In this document: piece by piece, positions 27,732 through 36,419 of the stretch
Layout: each line of letters opens with the position of its first letter
How positions within the stretch are numbered: position 1 is the stretch's first letter
Assembly: GCA_949916155.1 (NCBI GenBank)
Contig: CATLEM010000010.1
Coordinates: forward strand, 1 to 36,419
Direction of reading: 5' to 3'
Origin: an uncultured Dorea sp.
GTDB lineage: Bacteria > Bacillota > Clostridia > Lachnospirales > Lachnospiraceae
DNA length: 36,419 nucleotides
Translations under genes and position numbers: made by a program
The notes under the pieces: generated by a model
Databases searched by the model: none
What the model was told of the DNA's origin: nothing
What the model saw: the letters and a program-made list of their open reading frames with translations, nothing else

Positions 27732-28139
27732 TTATATAGGCAGTTCCAGATAAATATCTTTCCCTTCTTTAATAGAGATCACTACCTTCCCGGTCTTTAC
27801 TGCTGCTACAACACCTTCCACGCTTCCGCTTACTGCCGGCACTTCCTCTGTCTCTTCTGCTTCCGGCTCTTCCGGCGCTGCCTCTTTGATTCCATCTACA
27901 TTGTCTGCAGTCAGCGGACAAAGTGAATCGCTTGTCTTTGTTAATTTAGCTCCGAGGACCTGAGAAATCGTCAGACATCCATCCAGGCTCAACAAGCCAG
28001 AATCTACTAATTCATCAAAAATAGCCGGATCTTCAAGATTTGCCGGTTCGATCGTAATACCTGCTTCTGCTCTGCAGCATAGTACGGCAGGATCATTTGC
28101 ATGCGCTTTCGCGGTTTCCGCTGTAATGGACATACTCAT
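27732..28139 (-). CDS. Hypothetical protein with Glu/Ala-Pro linker and small C-terminal beta domain
   Basis: RBS GAGG upstream, same strand as dapL; no family recognised. Confidence 0.65.
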   Translation of the reverse strand: MSMSITAETAKAHANDPAVLCCRAEAGITIEPANLEDPAIFDELVDSGLLSLDGCLTISQVLGAKLTKTSDSLCPLTADNVDGIKEAAPEEPEAEETEEVPAVSGSVEGVVAAVKTGKVVISIKEGKDIYLELPI

Positions 28140-28243
28140 TACCTCCTCTTAATATATACGTTACTTTCAGTATATCCCCCGCTATGTATAATTTCCAATT
28201 GATTTTCGCCATGAAGATATAGATACCTTCTATCAGCGCACGA

Positions 28244-29458
28244 TCATAATGCCTTGATCCGTTCAATCGCTGCCGCTGTGTTCTCGTAGCTTCCAAAAGC
28301 AGTCAGCCTGAAATATCCTTCGCCACTGGGTCCAAAGCCTGAACCCGGCGTACCGACTACATTGGCTTTTTCAAGCAGATAGTCAAAAAATTCCCAGGAA
28401 GTCATGCCTTTTGGTGTTTCCAGCCAGATATAGGGCGCGTTGACGCCTCCGGACACATTGTACCCGGCATCTTTAAGACCTTTGTATATTACACCTGCAT
28501 TTCTCATATAATAATCGATCTGCTCCTGAAGCTGTACCTTTCCAGCTTCAGAATAAACTGCCTCTCCTGCCCTCTGCACAATGTAGGGAGCTCCGTTATA
28601 CTTAGTTCCGTGCCTTCTCGCCCAAAGAGAATGAAGCATTACATCTCCTGCCTTCAGATCTTTCGGGATCACCGTTGCTCCAAGCCTCACTCCGGTAAAG
28701 CCTGCGTTTTTAGAAAAGCTTCGGAGTTCTATGGCACAAGTTCTCGCGCCCACGCACTCATATATAGTATGCGGCACATTTTTTTCAGTAATATAAGCCT
28801 CATAAGCGGCATCGTAAATAATCACTGCACCCACTTTATTCGCATAGTCCACCCACTCCTGAAGCTGTGGTTTTGTAATTGTTGAACCTGTAGGATTGTT
28901 AGGGAAACACAGGTAGATAATGTCGGGTGTCTCCTTCGGAAGTTCCGGTGCAAAATCCGTCTCCTTCGTACACGGCATATAGATCACATCGCTCCATGTC
29001 TCTGTGCCGGCATCATAGCTGCCGGTACGTCCGGCCATGACATTGGTATCCACATATACCGGATAGACAGGGTCACAGACTGCGATCTTATTATCCTTCG
29101 CAAATATCTCCTGAATATTTCCGGAATCACATTTTGCCCCGTCAGAGATGAATATCTCATCTGCTTTTATCTCGCATCCCTTACTTTGATAATCATTCTC
29201 CGCCATAGCTTTTCTTAAAAATTCATAGCCGAGATCCGGCGCATATCCGCGGAAAGTCTCTGCATGTGCCATCTCGTCCACCGCACTGTGCAGACTCTCG
29301 ATGATTGCCGGAGCCAGCGGCTGTGTCACATCGCCGATTCCCAGCCGGATAATTTTTTTATCCGGATTTGCCTGTGTAAATGCTGCCACCTTCCTGCCGA
29401 TCATTGAGAAGAGGTAACTTCCTGGCAGTTTCAAATAATCTTCGTTCACTCTAAACAT
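28244..29458 (-). CDS. dapL: LL-diaminopimelate aminotransferase
   Basis: RLGIGDVTQPLAPAIIESLH, FPNNPTGSTITKPQLQEWVDYA, SFSKNAGFTGVRLGATVIPKDL. Confidence 0.96.
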   Translation of the reverse strand: MFRVNEDYLKLPGSYLFSMIGRKVAAFTQANPDKKIIRLGIGDVTQPLAPAIIESLHSAVDEMAHAETFRGYAPDLGYEFLRKAMAENDYQSKGCEIKADEIFISDGAKCDSGNIQEIFAKDNKIAVCDPVYPVYVDTNVMAGRTGSYDAGTETWSDVIYMPCTKETDFAPELPKETPDIIYLCFPNNPTGSTITKPQLQEWVDYANKVGAVIIYDAAYEAYITEKNVPHTIYECVGARTCAIELRSFSKNAGFTGVRLGATVIPKDLKAGDVMLHSLWARRHGTKYNGAPYIVQRAGEAVYSEAGKVQLQEQIDYYMRNAGVIYKGLKDAGYNVSGGVNAPYIWLETPKGMTSWEFFDYLLEKANVVGTPGSGFGPSGEGYFRLTAFGSYENTAAAIERIKAL

Positions 29459-29503
29459 CTTTTTTCAATCCTCCTGCTGTTCCATCTATTGCTAATCTAT
29501 CGT

Positions 29504-30346
29504 TTATATGTCAATCTCACCGTCAAACACAACCGCCGCCGGTCCCGTCATATAGACCACGTTCTCTTCTCTGTCCCAGGAAATCCTGAGATCTCCTCCC
29601 AGGAGTTTAACGGTTACCGTATCTTCCGTCAGCCCGTTCAATATGCAAGCTACCGCCGCCGCACATGCTCCCGTACCGCAGGCAAGTGTTTCTCCCGAAC
29701 CTCTCTCCCACACGCGCATCTGAACTGTATGGCGGTCTAGCACTTTTACAAATTCCGTGTTGATACGGTTAGGAAATCTCTTATGCTGCTCAAACTCCGG
29801 CCCGATTGCTTCAATATCAAGTTCCATAACATCATCCATATAGACAACGGCATGCGGATTCCCCATAGATACGCCTGTCATGCGGTATTCCCGTCCATCC
29901 ACCAGAATAGGCGCATCGATCACTGCCTCATCCTCCGGGTTATCCGGCACGATGGGGATAAGCCCCGGCATAAGCTCTGGCTTTCCCATATTTACCTTTA
30001 CAAGCTCTGTTTTGCCATTTTTCACCGTCAGATCAAGATATTTTATCCCGCCAAGTGTTTCTACCGATATGCTCGTCTTATCGGTCAGCCCGTAATCGTA
30101 CACATACTTTGCCACGCAGCGGATACCATTGCCGCACATCTCCCCCCTGGAGCCGTCTGCATTGTACATCTCCATCTCAAAGTCCGCCTTATCTGACGGA
30201 TTGATCATGATCAGCCCGTCAGAACCAATGCCAAAATGTCTGTCACTGACAAATTTCGCTGTTTCCTGCGGATTTTCTATATGCTCCTTAAAACAATCCA
30301 CATACACGTAATCATTTCCGAGTCCATGCATCTTTGTAAATCTCAT
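29504..30346 (-). CDS. dapF: Diaminopimelate epimerase
   Basis: MHGLGNDYVYVDC, EMCGNGIRCVAKYVYD, GSGETLACGTGACAAAVA. Confidence 0.97.
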   Translation of the reverse strand: MRFTKMHGLGNDYVYVDCFKEHIENPQETAKFVSDRHFGIGSDGLIMINPSDKADFEMEMYNADGSRGEMCGNGIRCVAKYVYDYGLTDKTSISVETLGGIKYLDLTVKNGKTELVKVNMGKPELMPGLIPIVPDNPEDEAVIDAPILVDGREYRMTGVSMGNPHAVVYMDDVMELDIEAIGPEFEQHKRFPNRINTEFVKVLDRHTVQMRVWERGSGETLACGTGACAAAVACILNGLTEDTVTVKLLGGDLRISWDREENVVYMTGPAAVVFDGEIDI

Positions 30347-30448
30347 GTATCTTCCTCCAACATTCTATGTTATATTTTACGATCATTACTGACCTTGATT
30401 GCCCAATATAACCGATATCGCCATAACAGTCCTCTTCCTCACATCCGG

Positions 30449-30994
30449 TTATGACATCACGCTGAGCACCATCTGAGCTGTCTCTGCCATATTTGTACCG
30501 CTGTCCATACTGCACTTCTGTATATATCTGTGCGCTTCCTCCTCAGTCATATGGTTTCGTTCCATAAGAAGTTCTTTCGCCTTTTTGATCAGTGCCTGCT
30601 GCTTTGGATCGCGCTTTTTTATCTCCTGCCTTTTCTTTTTCCTGCGCCGTTCCAGATTCGTGAGCATCATTTCCATCGTATTGATGAAATCATATGCCTT
30701 AAGAGGCATGGAAAGCCTGATCACACCTTCCTCCTCACCGCCGTTCCATTTATCCGGCGATGCCAGTACCAGCATGTCAAACTCTCCGGGAAGATATTCC
30801 CGCAGATCCGTATACATCATATCCTTTAGCCTGCAGCCGCAGACCACGATCCCCTCGTCAACCGTATCTGCATAATGGATCGCCTGCGCGCCGCCTGTAC
30901 ATACTCCAGTGACATTCATCCCGTTTCTCACCAACAGATTCCGGATATTGGCGGCGTTGTCTTTATTCGGAAATACAACGATGATCCCAACCAA
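30449..30994 (-). CDS. ANTAR domain-containing response regulator-like protein
   Basis: N-terminal REC-like fold, C-terminal ANTAR (ALIKKAKELLMERNHMTEEEAHRYIQKCSMDSGTNMAETAQMVL); adjacent to glnA. Confidence 0.9.
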   Translation of the reverse strand: MVGIIVVFPNKDNAANIRNLLVRNGMNVTGVCTGGAQAIHYADTVDEGIVVCGCRLKDMMYTDLREYLPGEFDMLVLASPDKWNGGEEEGVIRLSMPLKAYDFINTMEMMLTNLERRRKKKRQEIKKRDPKQQALIKKAKELLMERNHMTEEEAHRYIQKCSMDSGTNMAETAQMVLSVMS

Positions 30995-31038
30995 TTTCCC
31001 ACCTCCTGTTCTCTATCCCGCCGCAGTCTGGAGATAGT

Positions 31039-32376
31039 TCAGATCCTCTGCAGATATCTTGAAATCTCCCATTCTGTAACCTGCGAACTGTACTCGGCAT
31101 ATTCCTTCTGTTTTGCCCTCAGATACTTCTTTGACAGATCTTCACCGAGAACATTCTGGATAAACGGATCCTTCTGAAATTCTCCCGCCGCTTCCCTAAG
31201 ACTCCCCGGAAGCTTCTCAATTCCCGCTGTCCTTCGCTCCCCCTCAGTCATATCATATATACTGCGGTCTATACTGTCCGGCGGCATAATCTTTCTTTTA
31301 ATCCCGTCAAGCCCTGCCGCAAGGCAGACCGCCAGTGCCAGATACGGATTAGCTGAAGGATCCGGACTTCTAAGCTCAATCCTTGCAGAATCGCCCCTCG
31401 TGCCCGGTATACGGATCAGCGGCGTACGGTTCTTCGCGGACCATGCGATATAGACTGGCGCTTCATACCCTGGTATCAGCCGCTTATAAGAATTAACTAC
31501 CGGGTTGGTGATGAAACTGACTGCTTTCATATGCTTCATGATCCCCCCGATAAAATAATAAGCTTCCTGGCTGATTCCATTGGGATCCTCCTCATTCTGG
31601 AACACATTGATCCCGTCTCTGCTCAGAGACATATTAATATGCATACCAGAGCCATTGATCCCGTATTTCGGCTTCGGCATAAATGTGGCATGCAGTCCGT
31701 GACGCTTGGCAATCGTCTTGACGACCAGCTTAAAAGTCATGATATTATCCGCCGTTGCCAGCGCTTCATCATAACGGAAGTCAATCTCATGCTGGGCAGG
31801 CGCCACCTCATGATGCGATGCTTCAATCTCAAATCCCATATCCTCAAGAGTCAGCACCATGTCACGTCTTGCATTCTCTCCCAGATCCAGCGGCCCCAGA
31901 TCAAAATATCCTGCATGTTCATGGGATATTGTTGTCGGCTGCCCGTCTTCGTCCGTGTGGAACATGAAAAACTCACACTCCGGCCCCACATCGAAAATAT
32001 ATCCCATCTCCTTTGCTTCCCTGAGAACCTTTTTCAGAATATACCTCGGGTCACTCTCAAACGCCGTCCTGTCTGCCTTATACACATCACAGATCAGTCT
32101 CGCCACCTTACCCTGCTGTGGGCGCCACGGAAATATTTCAAAGGTATTTAAATCCGGATACAGATACATATCTGAATCCTCAACTCTGGCAAAACCCTCG
32201 ATGGAAGAGCCGTCAAATATGACCTGGTTATCCAACGCCCGCTCAAGCTGATTGGCCGTCACCGCGATATTTTTCATCATACCGAAGATATCTGTAAACT
32301 GCAGGCGGATAAACCCAACATCTTCCTCCTGCACCATGCGCAGAATATCTTCTCTTGTAAACTCATTCATCACCAT
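31039..32376 (-). CDS. glnA: Type I glutamine synthetase
   Basis: FDGSSIEGFARVEDSDMYLYPD, NGSGMHINMSL, AWSAKNRTPLIRIP. Confidence 0.97.
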   Translation of the reverse strand: MVMNEFTREDILRMVQEEDVGFIRLQFTDIFGMMKNIAVTANQLERALDNQVIFDGSSIEGFARVEDSDMYLYPDLNTFEIFPWRPQQGKVARLICDVYKADRTAFESDPRYILKKVLREAKEMGYIFDVGPECEFFMFHTDEDGQPTTISHEHAGYFDLGPLDLGENARRDMVLTLEDMGFEIEASHHEVAPAQHEIDFRYDEALATADNIMTFKLVVKTIAKRHGLHATFMPKPKYGINGSGMHINMSLSRDGINVFQNEEDPNGISQEAYYFIGGIMKHMKAVSFITNPVVNSYKRLIPGYEAPVYIAWSAKNRTPLIRIPGTRGDSARIELRSPDPSANPYLALAVCLAAGLDGIKRKIMPPDSIDRSIYDMTEGERRTAGIEKLPGSLREAAGEFQKDPFIQNVLGEDLSKKYLRAKQKEYAEYSSQVTEWEISRYLQRI

Positions 32377-32383
32377 TCCTCCT

Positions 32384-32419
32384 CAAAAAATGAGCGCTCT
32401 CATACAAGGATGAGAACGC
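32384..32419 (-). promoter_or_regulatory. Terminator-like hairpin in the glnA leader
   Basis: Minus strand GCGTTCTCAT-CCTTGT-ATGAGAGCGC-TCATTTTTT immediately before GAGGAGG. Confidence 0.6.
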
Positions 32420-32450
32420 CGTTGTCCACATGTGTCAATTATTGTCTTTT

Positions 32451-32672
32451 TTATTCTTCATCATCAAGCCAGTATTCATCCTCAAGCTCGTTGTAGACAT
32501 TTCCATTATTATTGCCGCAGCTGATGCCTTTCTTGATCGGCGCCAGCAAGAATCCCTTGATCATTCCAAACATCACGCAGCATAACACTACCAGTATCTT
32601 TTCTGACATCGTCCAGTCTCTCTTAAAGAAATCCTTTACCGATGTACACATATTTCCCAAGCACTCTAACAT
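32451..32672 (-). CDS. Small hypothetical membrane protein upstream of glnA
   Basis: AAGGAGG RBS before MLECLGNM; one TM (ILVVLCCVMFGMIKGFLL). Confidence 0.7.
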   Translation of the reverse strand: MLECLGNMCTSVKDFFKRDWTMSEKILVVLCCVMFGMIKGFLLAPIKKGISCGNNNGNVYNELEDEYWLDDEE

Positions 32673-32766
32673 ATACCTGTCCTCCTTCACCATTCGGATT
32701 GCTGTAACTTTTTTTATTATATACTAATTCTCTTTGAAATAAAAGTCTTTTTGTTACAAATTCAGA

Positions 32767-32795
32767 TTGAAAAACCGACCGCACTCTGTTACAAT
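32767..32795 (+). promoter_or_regulatory. Sigma-A-type promoter of the pduL gene
   Basis: TTGAAA - 17 nt - TACAAT. Confidence 0.7.
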
Positions 32796-32836
32796 GTAAA
32801 ATACTATGATTACAAACTTTAGAAAGGTGATTTTTC

Positions 32837-33481
32837 ATGGGACTCGCAATACCTATCGAGACAAGCGCGCGCCACATCCATGTGTGCCGCGAAGATTTTG
32901 AATTATTATTCGGCAAAGGAAAGAATCTTACCTTCAAAGCCGAACTAAGCCAGCCCGGACAGTATGTATGCGAAGAACGCCTGACCGTCAAAGGTCCGAA
33001 AGGTACTTTTGAAAATGTTGCCGTCCTCGGTCCCTTCCGTAAAGAGACACAGGTCGAGATCTCTGTAACGGACTGCCGTAAGCTGGGAATTGAAGGAGTC
33101 ATACGCCAGTCCGGCGATACCAAAGGTACTCCCGGCTGTATTCTGTCCGGTCCTGAGGGAGAGCTTGAGATCGATCACGGTGTGATCGTGGCAAAGCGCC
33201 ACATACATATGACACCGATACAGGCAATTCAACTGGGTGTCAAAGATAACGACGATGTATTCGTCATCACCAACAGCTTCGAACGCTCTCTCATCTTTGC
33301 AGATGTCATCGTCCGTGTAAGCCCGAGTTTTGCTTTGGCCATGCATGTAGATACAGATGAGGCAAATGCATTTGCCGGAATGGACAACCCTACCGGCGTA
33401 ATCCTCAAGCTGTTTAACGGGCAGACCTACAGTCTGCAGAAATGGGCGGAAGAATTGCAGAGCGGAATCAACCGCCTATAG
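32837..33481 (+). CDS. pduL: PduL-type phosphate propanoyltransferase/phosphotransacylase
   Basis: ETSARHIHVC and VIVAKRHIHMTP PduL motifs; GPxRxETQVEIS. Confidence 0.93.
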   Translation: MGLAIPIETSARHIHVCREDFELLFGKGKNLTFKAELSQPGQYVCEERLTVKGPKGTFENVAVLGPFRKETQVEISVTDCRKLGIEGVIRQSGDTKGTPGCILSGPEGELEIDHGVIVAKRHIHMTPIQAIQLGVKDNDDVFVITNSFERSLIFADVIVRVSPSFALAMHVDTDEANAFAGMDNPTGVILKLFNGQTYSLQKWAEELQSGINRL

Positions 33482-33510
33482 AAAACGCCCGCCGTTTTGC
33501 GCACCGCCGG

Positions 33511-33555
33511 AAACAGGCGGAATGTCGGGGATTTCCAAAACATTCCGCCTGTTTT
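33511..33555. terminator. Bidirectional terminator
   Basis: Perfect 15-bp stem AAACAGGCGGAATGT/ACATTCCGCCTGTTT. Confidence 0.85.
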
Positions 33556-33556
33556 A

Positions 33557-33802
33557 TCACAGCTTTGCCGTCAGTGTTTTCGCGCTGACTCCCTTTATCA
33601 TCCCGAGCTTTCCGGACAGGGAGCTGGTGGCATCCCCCGGCGCGTCCAGCACAACGCTGATGATCGACACTTTTCTCTCCCGGTACGGGATACCCATGCG
33701 CCCCACAATATACTGCCGAAATTCATGGAGCAGGTCATTTACTGCCCCTGCCGCGTCCTCTTCCCTAATGATGATGCTGATCACTGACACTCTGTTATCC
33801 AT
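33557..33802 (-). CDS. TM1266-family putative iron-only hydrogenase system regulator
   Basis: MDNRVSVISIII...LLHEFRQYIVGRMGIPYRERKVSIISVVLDAPGDATSSLSGKLGMIKGVSAKT matches the remembered family pattern. Confidence 0.85.
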   Translation of the reverse strand: MDNRVSVISIIIREEDAAGAVNDLLHEFRQYIVGRMGIPYRERKVSIISVVLDAPGDATSSLSGKLGMIKGVSAKTLTAKL

Positions 33803-34195
33803 ATATACCTCCCTTATAGAAGAAAAATCACCGTTCATTCGAAGTCATCTCAGACTCCTCCCTCAGAACCTCCTCTTTGCATCTGTGTATCTTACAATTC
33901 CACTTTACTTTCATACCAGCTATAACTACAATTCATTATATCCGAAATTCATTTATCCCTCAACTTATTTATCATCCTGCCACCTCCCAATATGCAAGTA
34001 ACCTTCATGAACAAGTTTTTCGCAATATTAAGGAACTCTGATGAATGGGGTATAAATACAAACCTTTTTTGAAATAACAGTGAAGCTGCTCATGCAGAGC
34101 GTCAACAGTATCATTTCCCTTTTAGGGAAAGAAACAAACATCCAGGAGAAAAGAGACCTGTCTGTGAATTGAAAACCCTGCAGGCATCATTACTT

Positions 34196-34233
34196 AAAAA
34201 CGGGCCGTTTATCCGTAGATTGCCTGCCCGTTT
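34196..34233 (-). terminator. Rho-independent terminator downstream of the deacetylase remnant
   Basis: Minus strand AAACGGGC...GCCCGTTTTT. Confidence 0.7.
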
Positions 34234-34249
34234 GCTAAATCTTATAATT

Positions 34250-34507
34250 TTATTTTTCATCCTTTATCTGTCTTCCCGTTACATCCATATGGTAACCATC
34301 CTTGTAGATAAGTTCTGATACAGGAACTATCTCATACCCCTTCTCCTGAAGCCCCGTGATCAGGCTCTCCAATGCCTCCGCCGTATACTTTGCCCCATTA
34401 TGGCAGAGGATGATCGACCCGTTTCCCAGATTTTTATGGTTCAATACCGTGTTAATGATGCTGTCAACGCCGTAATCTTTCCAGTCCAGACTATCCACAG
34501 GCGATAC
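34250..34507 (-). pseudogene. Polysaccharide deacetylase C-terminal remnant
   Basis: VDSLDWKDYG...GSIILCHNGAKYTAEALESLITGLQEKGYEIVPVSELI; catalytic N-terminal part missing; in-frame stop just upstream. Confidence 0.75.
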
Positions 34508-34568
34508 AACTTACAGTCCGGCAAGCACAAGGGATTTCCGTTTTTTTAACTCCTCAATACATGCCTGT

Positions 34569-34805
34569 CTAATATCTGATCCTGAAATAATCAAGATATG
34601 CCTTATATCGATCCTGTGCCGTCAGACAGGTATCTGTCAGATATCCTTTTTCATTATCCCATTCTTTTAACCCCCGGTAATAGAACAGCTTTAAATTATC
34701 TTCAATAATAAACGGAACAATATTATATTTCAGGCACTCTTTGAACATAATCAATCTTCCAACGCGGCCATTGCCGTCAGGCAATACCACATTGAGACCC
34801 CGCAA
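34569..34805 (-). pseudogene. Fic family protein C-terminal remnant
   Basis: DGNGRVGRLIMFKECLKYNIVPFIIEDNLKLFYYRGLKEWDNEKGYLTDTC; HPFx part of the HPFx(D/E)GNGRxxR motif missing. Confidence 0.8.
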
Positions 34806-36390
34806 GAAAACGATAGTTAATTTCTACTTTTTGCTTACGATCTTTGCCGGTTCCCTCTGCCTGATACACATAAATGCTATCAATCAATTCTACCAGCATA
34901 GAACGGTTCAGCTCTGTTACAGTTTCATACTTGCGTATGGTTTCCAAAAATTGATTGGTGCTCTGGGTTTTCTTTTCCTCGGCTATGATCCTCGCTTTCA
35001 AGTCATTCCTCTTTTGGGTGAGCTCTTTCTGCTCGTTCTCATAAGCCGACGACATTTTCTCGAAACGTTCATCTGAAATCTTCCCCAAAGCATTCTGCTC
35101 AAAGAGCTTCATAATTACACTGTCAATTTCCGCAATCCGTTTTTCAGCTATTTCCAAGTCCTGCCTGAATTGCTTGATTTTCTGGCCGCCGCCTTTTTCG
35201 CTCAATTCGTGCATTTCTTCGATGAACTGATCGCCCAGGGCTTCCATGCTCTTAATGTGTTTCTGAATATCCCCCATAACAATCTGCTGTAATGCGTCAT
35301 ACGAAATTGCATGTGTCGTACAAAGATTGCTGTTTCTCGCATAGGTCCTGCAGCGGAACCGGGGCTCCCTTCCATTGGGATTGGAAAACGCCATATTGCG
35401 GCCGCAATCTGGGCATTTCACAAGTCCTACAAACATATTAGGGCGTCCTGTCTTGTTGGACCGTTTCTTCACGCTGATAAATTTCTGTACCAGTTCAAAG
35501 GTTTCCTCGTCTACGATAGCTTCATGGGTATTTCGGACTATGATCCATTCCTCTTTAGGAACCGATACCAGTTTTTTGTTCTTAAATGATTTTGTCTGTG
35601 TTTTATGGGACACCATGTGACCCAGGTACACTTGGTTCTCCAAAATCATTTTTACATTTTTTCCTACCCAGTCTGTCGGGAGCTTGAATCCGGTGCTTGT
35701 GTCCAGTGTTCCGTTCTTCATTGCCCTGTACGCTCGCGGGATTAAGATTCCATCCTCACATAGTGCCCTCGCAATCTGATGTACACTGTTTCCTTGCTTC
35801 GATAATTCAAAAATATGCTTGACGGTAGGCGCTGTTTCCGGGTCAACCAGTAACTGACGTTTGTTCTTTGGATCGACCATATAACCATATGGGGCAAAGG
35901 AACCGCAAAACCCGCCATTCAAAGCCATTGTTTTCTTGACGCTGCGGATTTTCTTTGATGTGTCACGGGCATAATACTCATTCATAATGGATTTGAACGG
36001 CATCATTTCGTTTTCATCGAATCTTGTGTCAACGTCGTCATTCAGGGCAATAAACAAAATGTCATTGTTGGGGAAGATTTCTTCCACATAGTACATGAAC
36101 ATGGCATTATTTCGCCCGAAACGCGACATATCCTTAACCATGATACCGGTTGGCCTTGTATCTTCCATAGCATCCTTAATCATACGGTTCAGGTCTGGCC
36201 GATCAAAGGTCGTACCGGAAATTCCGTCGTCCACATATTCGCCAATCACTTCAAAGCCTTTTTCCTTTGCGTGATACCTTAACATCTGCAACTGATTGGT
36301 AATGCTGTTGCTTTCCTTATCAGCATCCCCGTCATCTTTGGATAAACGTGCATATAATCTAACTGGAAGTTTTGTCTGCTGTTTTAACAT
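34777..36390 (-). CDS. Large serine recombinase (resolvase N-terminus, recombinase, zinc-ribbon, DUF4368-like C-terminus)
   Basis: RLYARLSKDD..., DDGISGTTFDRPDLNRMI, VKDMSRFGRN, GLVKCPDCGRNMAFSN...CRTY zinc ribbon. Confidence 0.95.
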   Translation of the reverse strand: MLKQQTKLPVRLYARLSKDDGDADKESNSITNQLQMLRYHAKEKGFEVIGEYVDDGISGTTFDRPDLNRMIKDAMEDTRPTGIMVKDMSRFGRNNAMFMYYVEEIFPNNDILFIALNDDVDTRFDENEMMPFKSIMNEYYARDTSKKIRSVKKTMALNGGFCGSFAPYGYMVDPKNKRQLLVDPETAPTVKHIFELSKQGNSVHQIARALCEDGILIPRAYRAMKNGTLDTSTGFKLPTDWVGKNVKMILENQVYLGHMVSHKTQTKSFKNKKLVSVPKEEWIIVRNTHEAIVDEETFELVQKFISVKKRSNKTGRPNMFVGLVKCPDCGRNMAFSNPNGREPRFRCRTYARNSNLCTTHAISYDALQQIVMGDIQKHIKSMEALGDQFIEEMHELSEKGGGQKIKQFRQDLEIAEKRIAEIDSVIMKLFEQNALGKISDERFEKMSSAYENEQKELTQKRNDLKARIIAEEKKTQSTNQFLETIRKYETVTELNRSMLVELIDSIYVYQAEGTGKDRKQKVEINYRFLAGSQCGIA

Positions 36391-36419
36391 TTCTGCTCCT
36401 TTCCAACAGCAAACAAACT

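Noticed and set aside
31531-32151. 206-aa plus-strand ORF opposite glnA
   Set aside because: Shadow ORF antisense to glutamine synthetase.

Overview
This is a Firmicutes chromosome segment, Lachnospiraceae-like from its gene content and protein sequences. The left part holds an Rpn-like PD-(D/E)XK nuclease, two secreted surface proteins (a four-module repeat protein and an EF-hand/LRR protein), an RluA pseudouridine synthase, an esterase, a NUDIX hydrolase and an ECF sigma/DUF4179 pair. The middle holds a BceAB/VncRS-like histidine kinase plus ABC transporter locus with no adjacent response regulator, an MNT nucleotidyltransferase remnant, a second ECF sigma/ABC-2 locus, an M24 peptidase, and a hybrid histidine kinase / membrane protein / OmpR-type regulator operon. 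The right part holds tRNA-Gln and tRNA-Pro, ddl, dapL, dapF, an ANTAR regulator with glnA, pduL, a TM1266-type regulator, gene remnants, and a large serine recombinase abutting a truncated fic gene. The most interesting signals are: (i) a perfect 9-bp direct repeat with an 11-bp period over the -35 region of the ABC operon, whose kinase has no adjacent regulator, while a VncR-like OmpR regulator sits about 5.5 kb away in another operon; (ii) the recombinase/fic junction, which looks like one end of an integrative element running off the right edge; (iii) a hairpin with a U-tract just before the glnA Shine-Dalgarno, next to an ANTAR gene; (iv) several perfect dyads in divergent promoter regions. 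No CRISPR array, rRNA, prophage structural genes or complete defence system was found. Nothing here is clearly a new system; the candidates below are hypotheses that need comparative checks.
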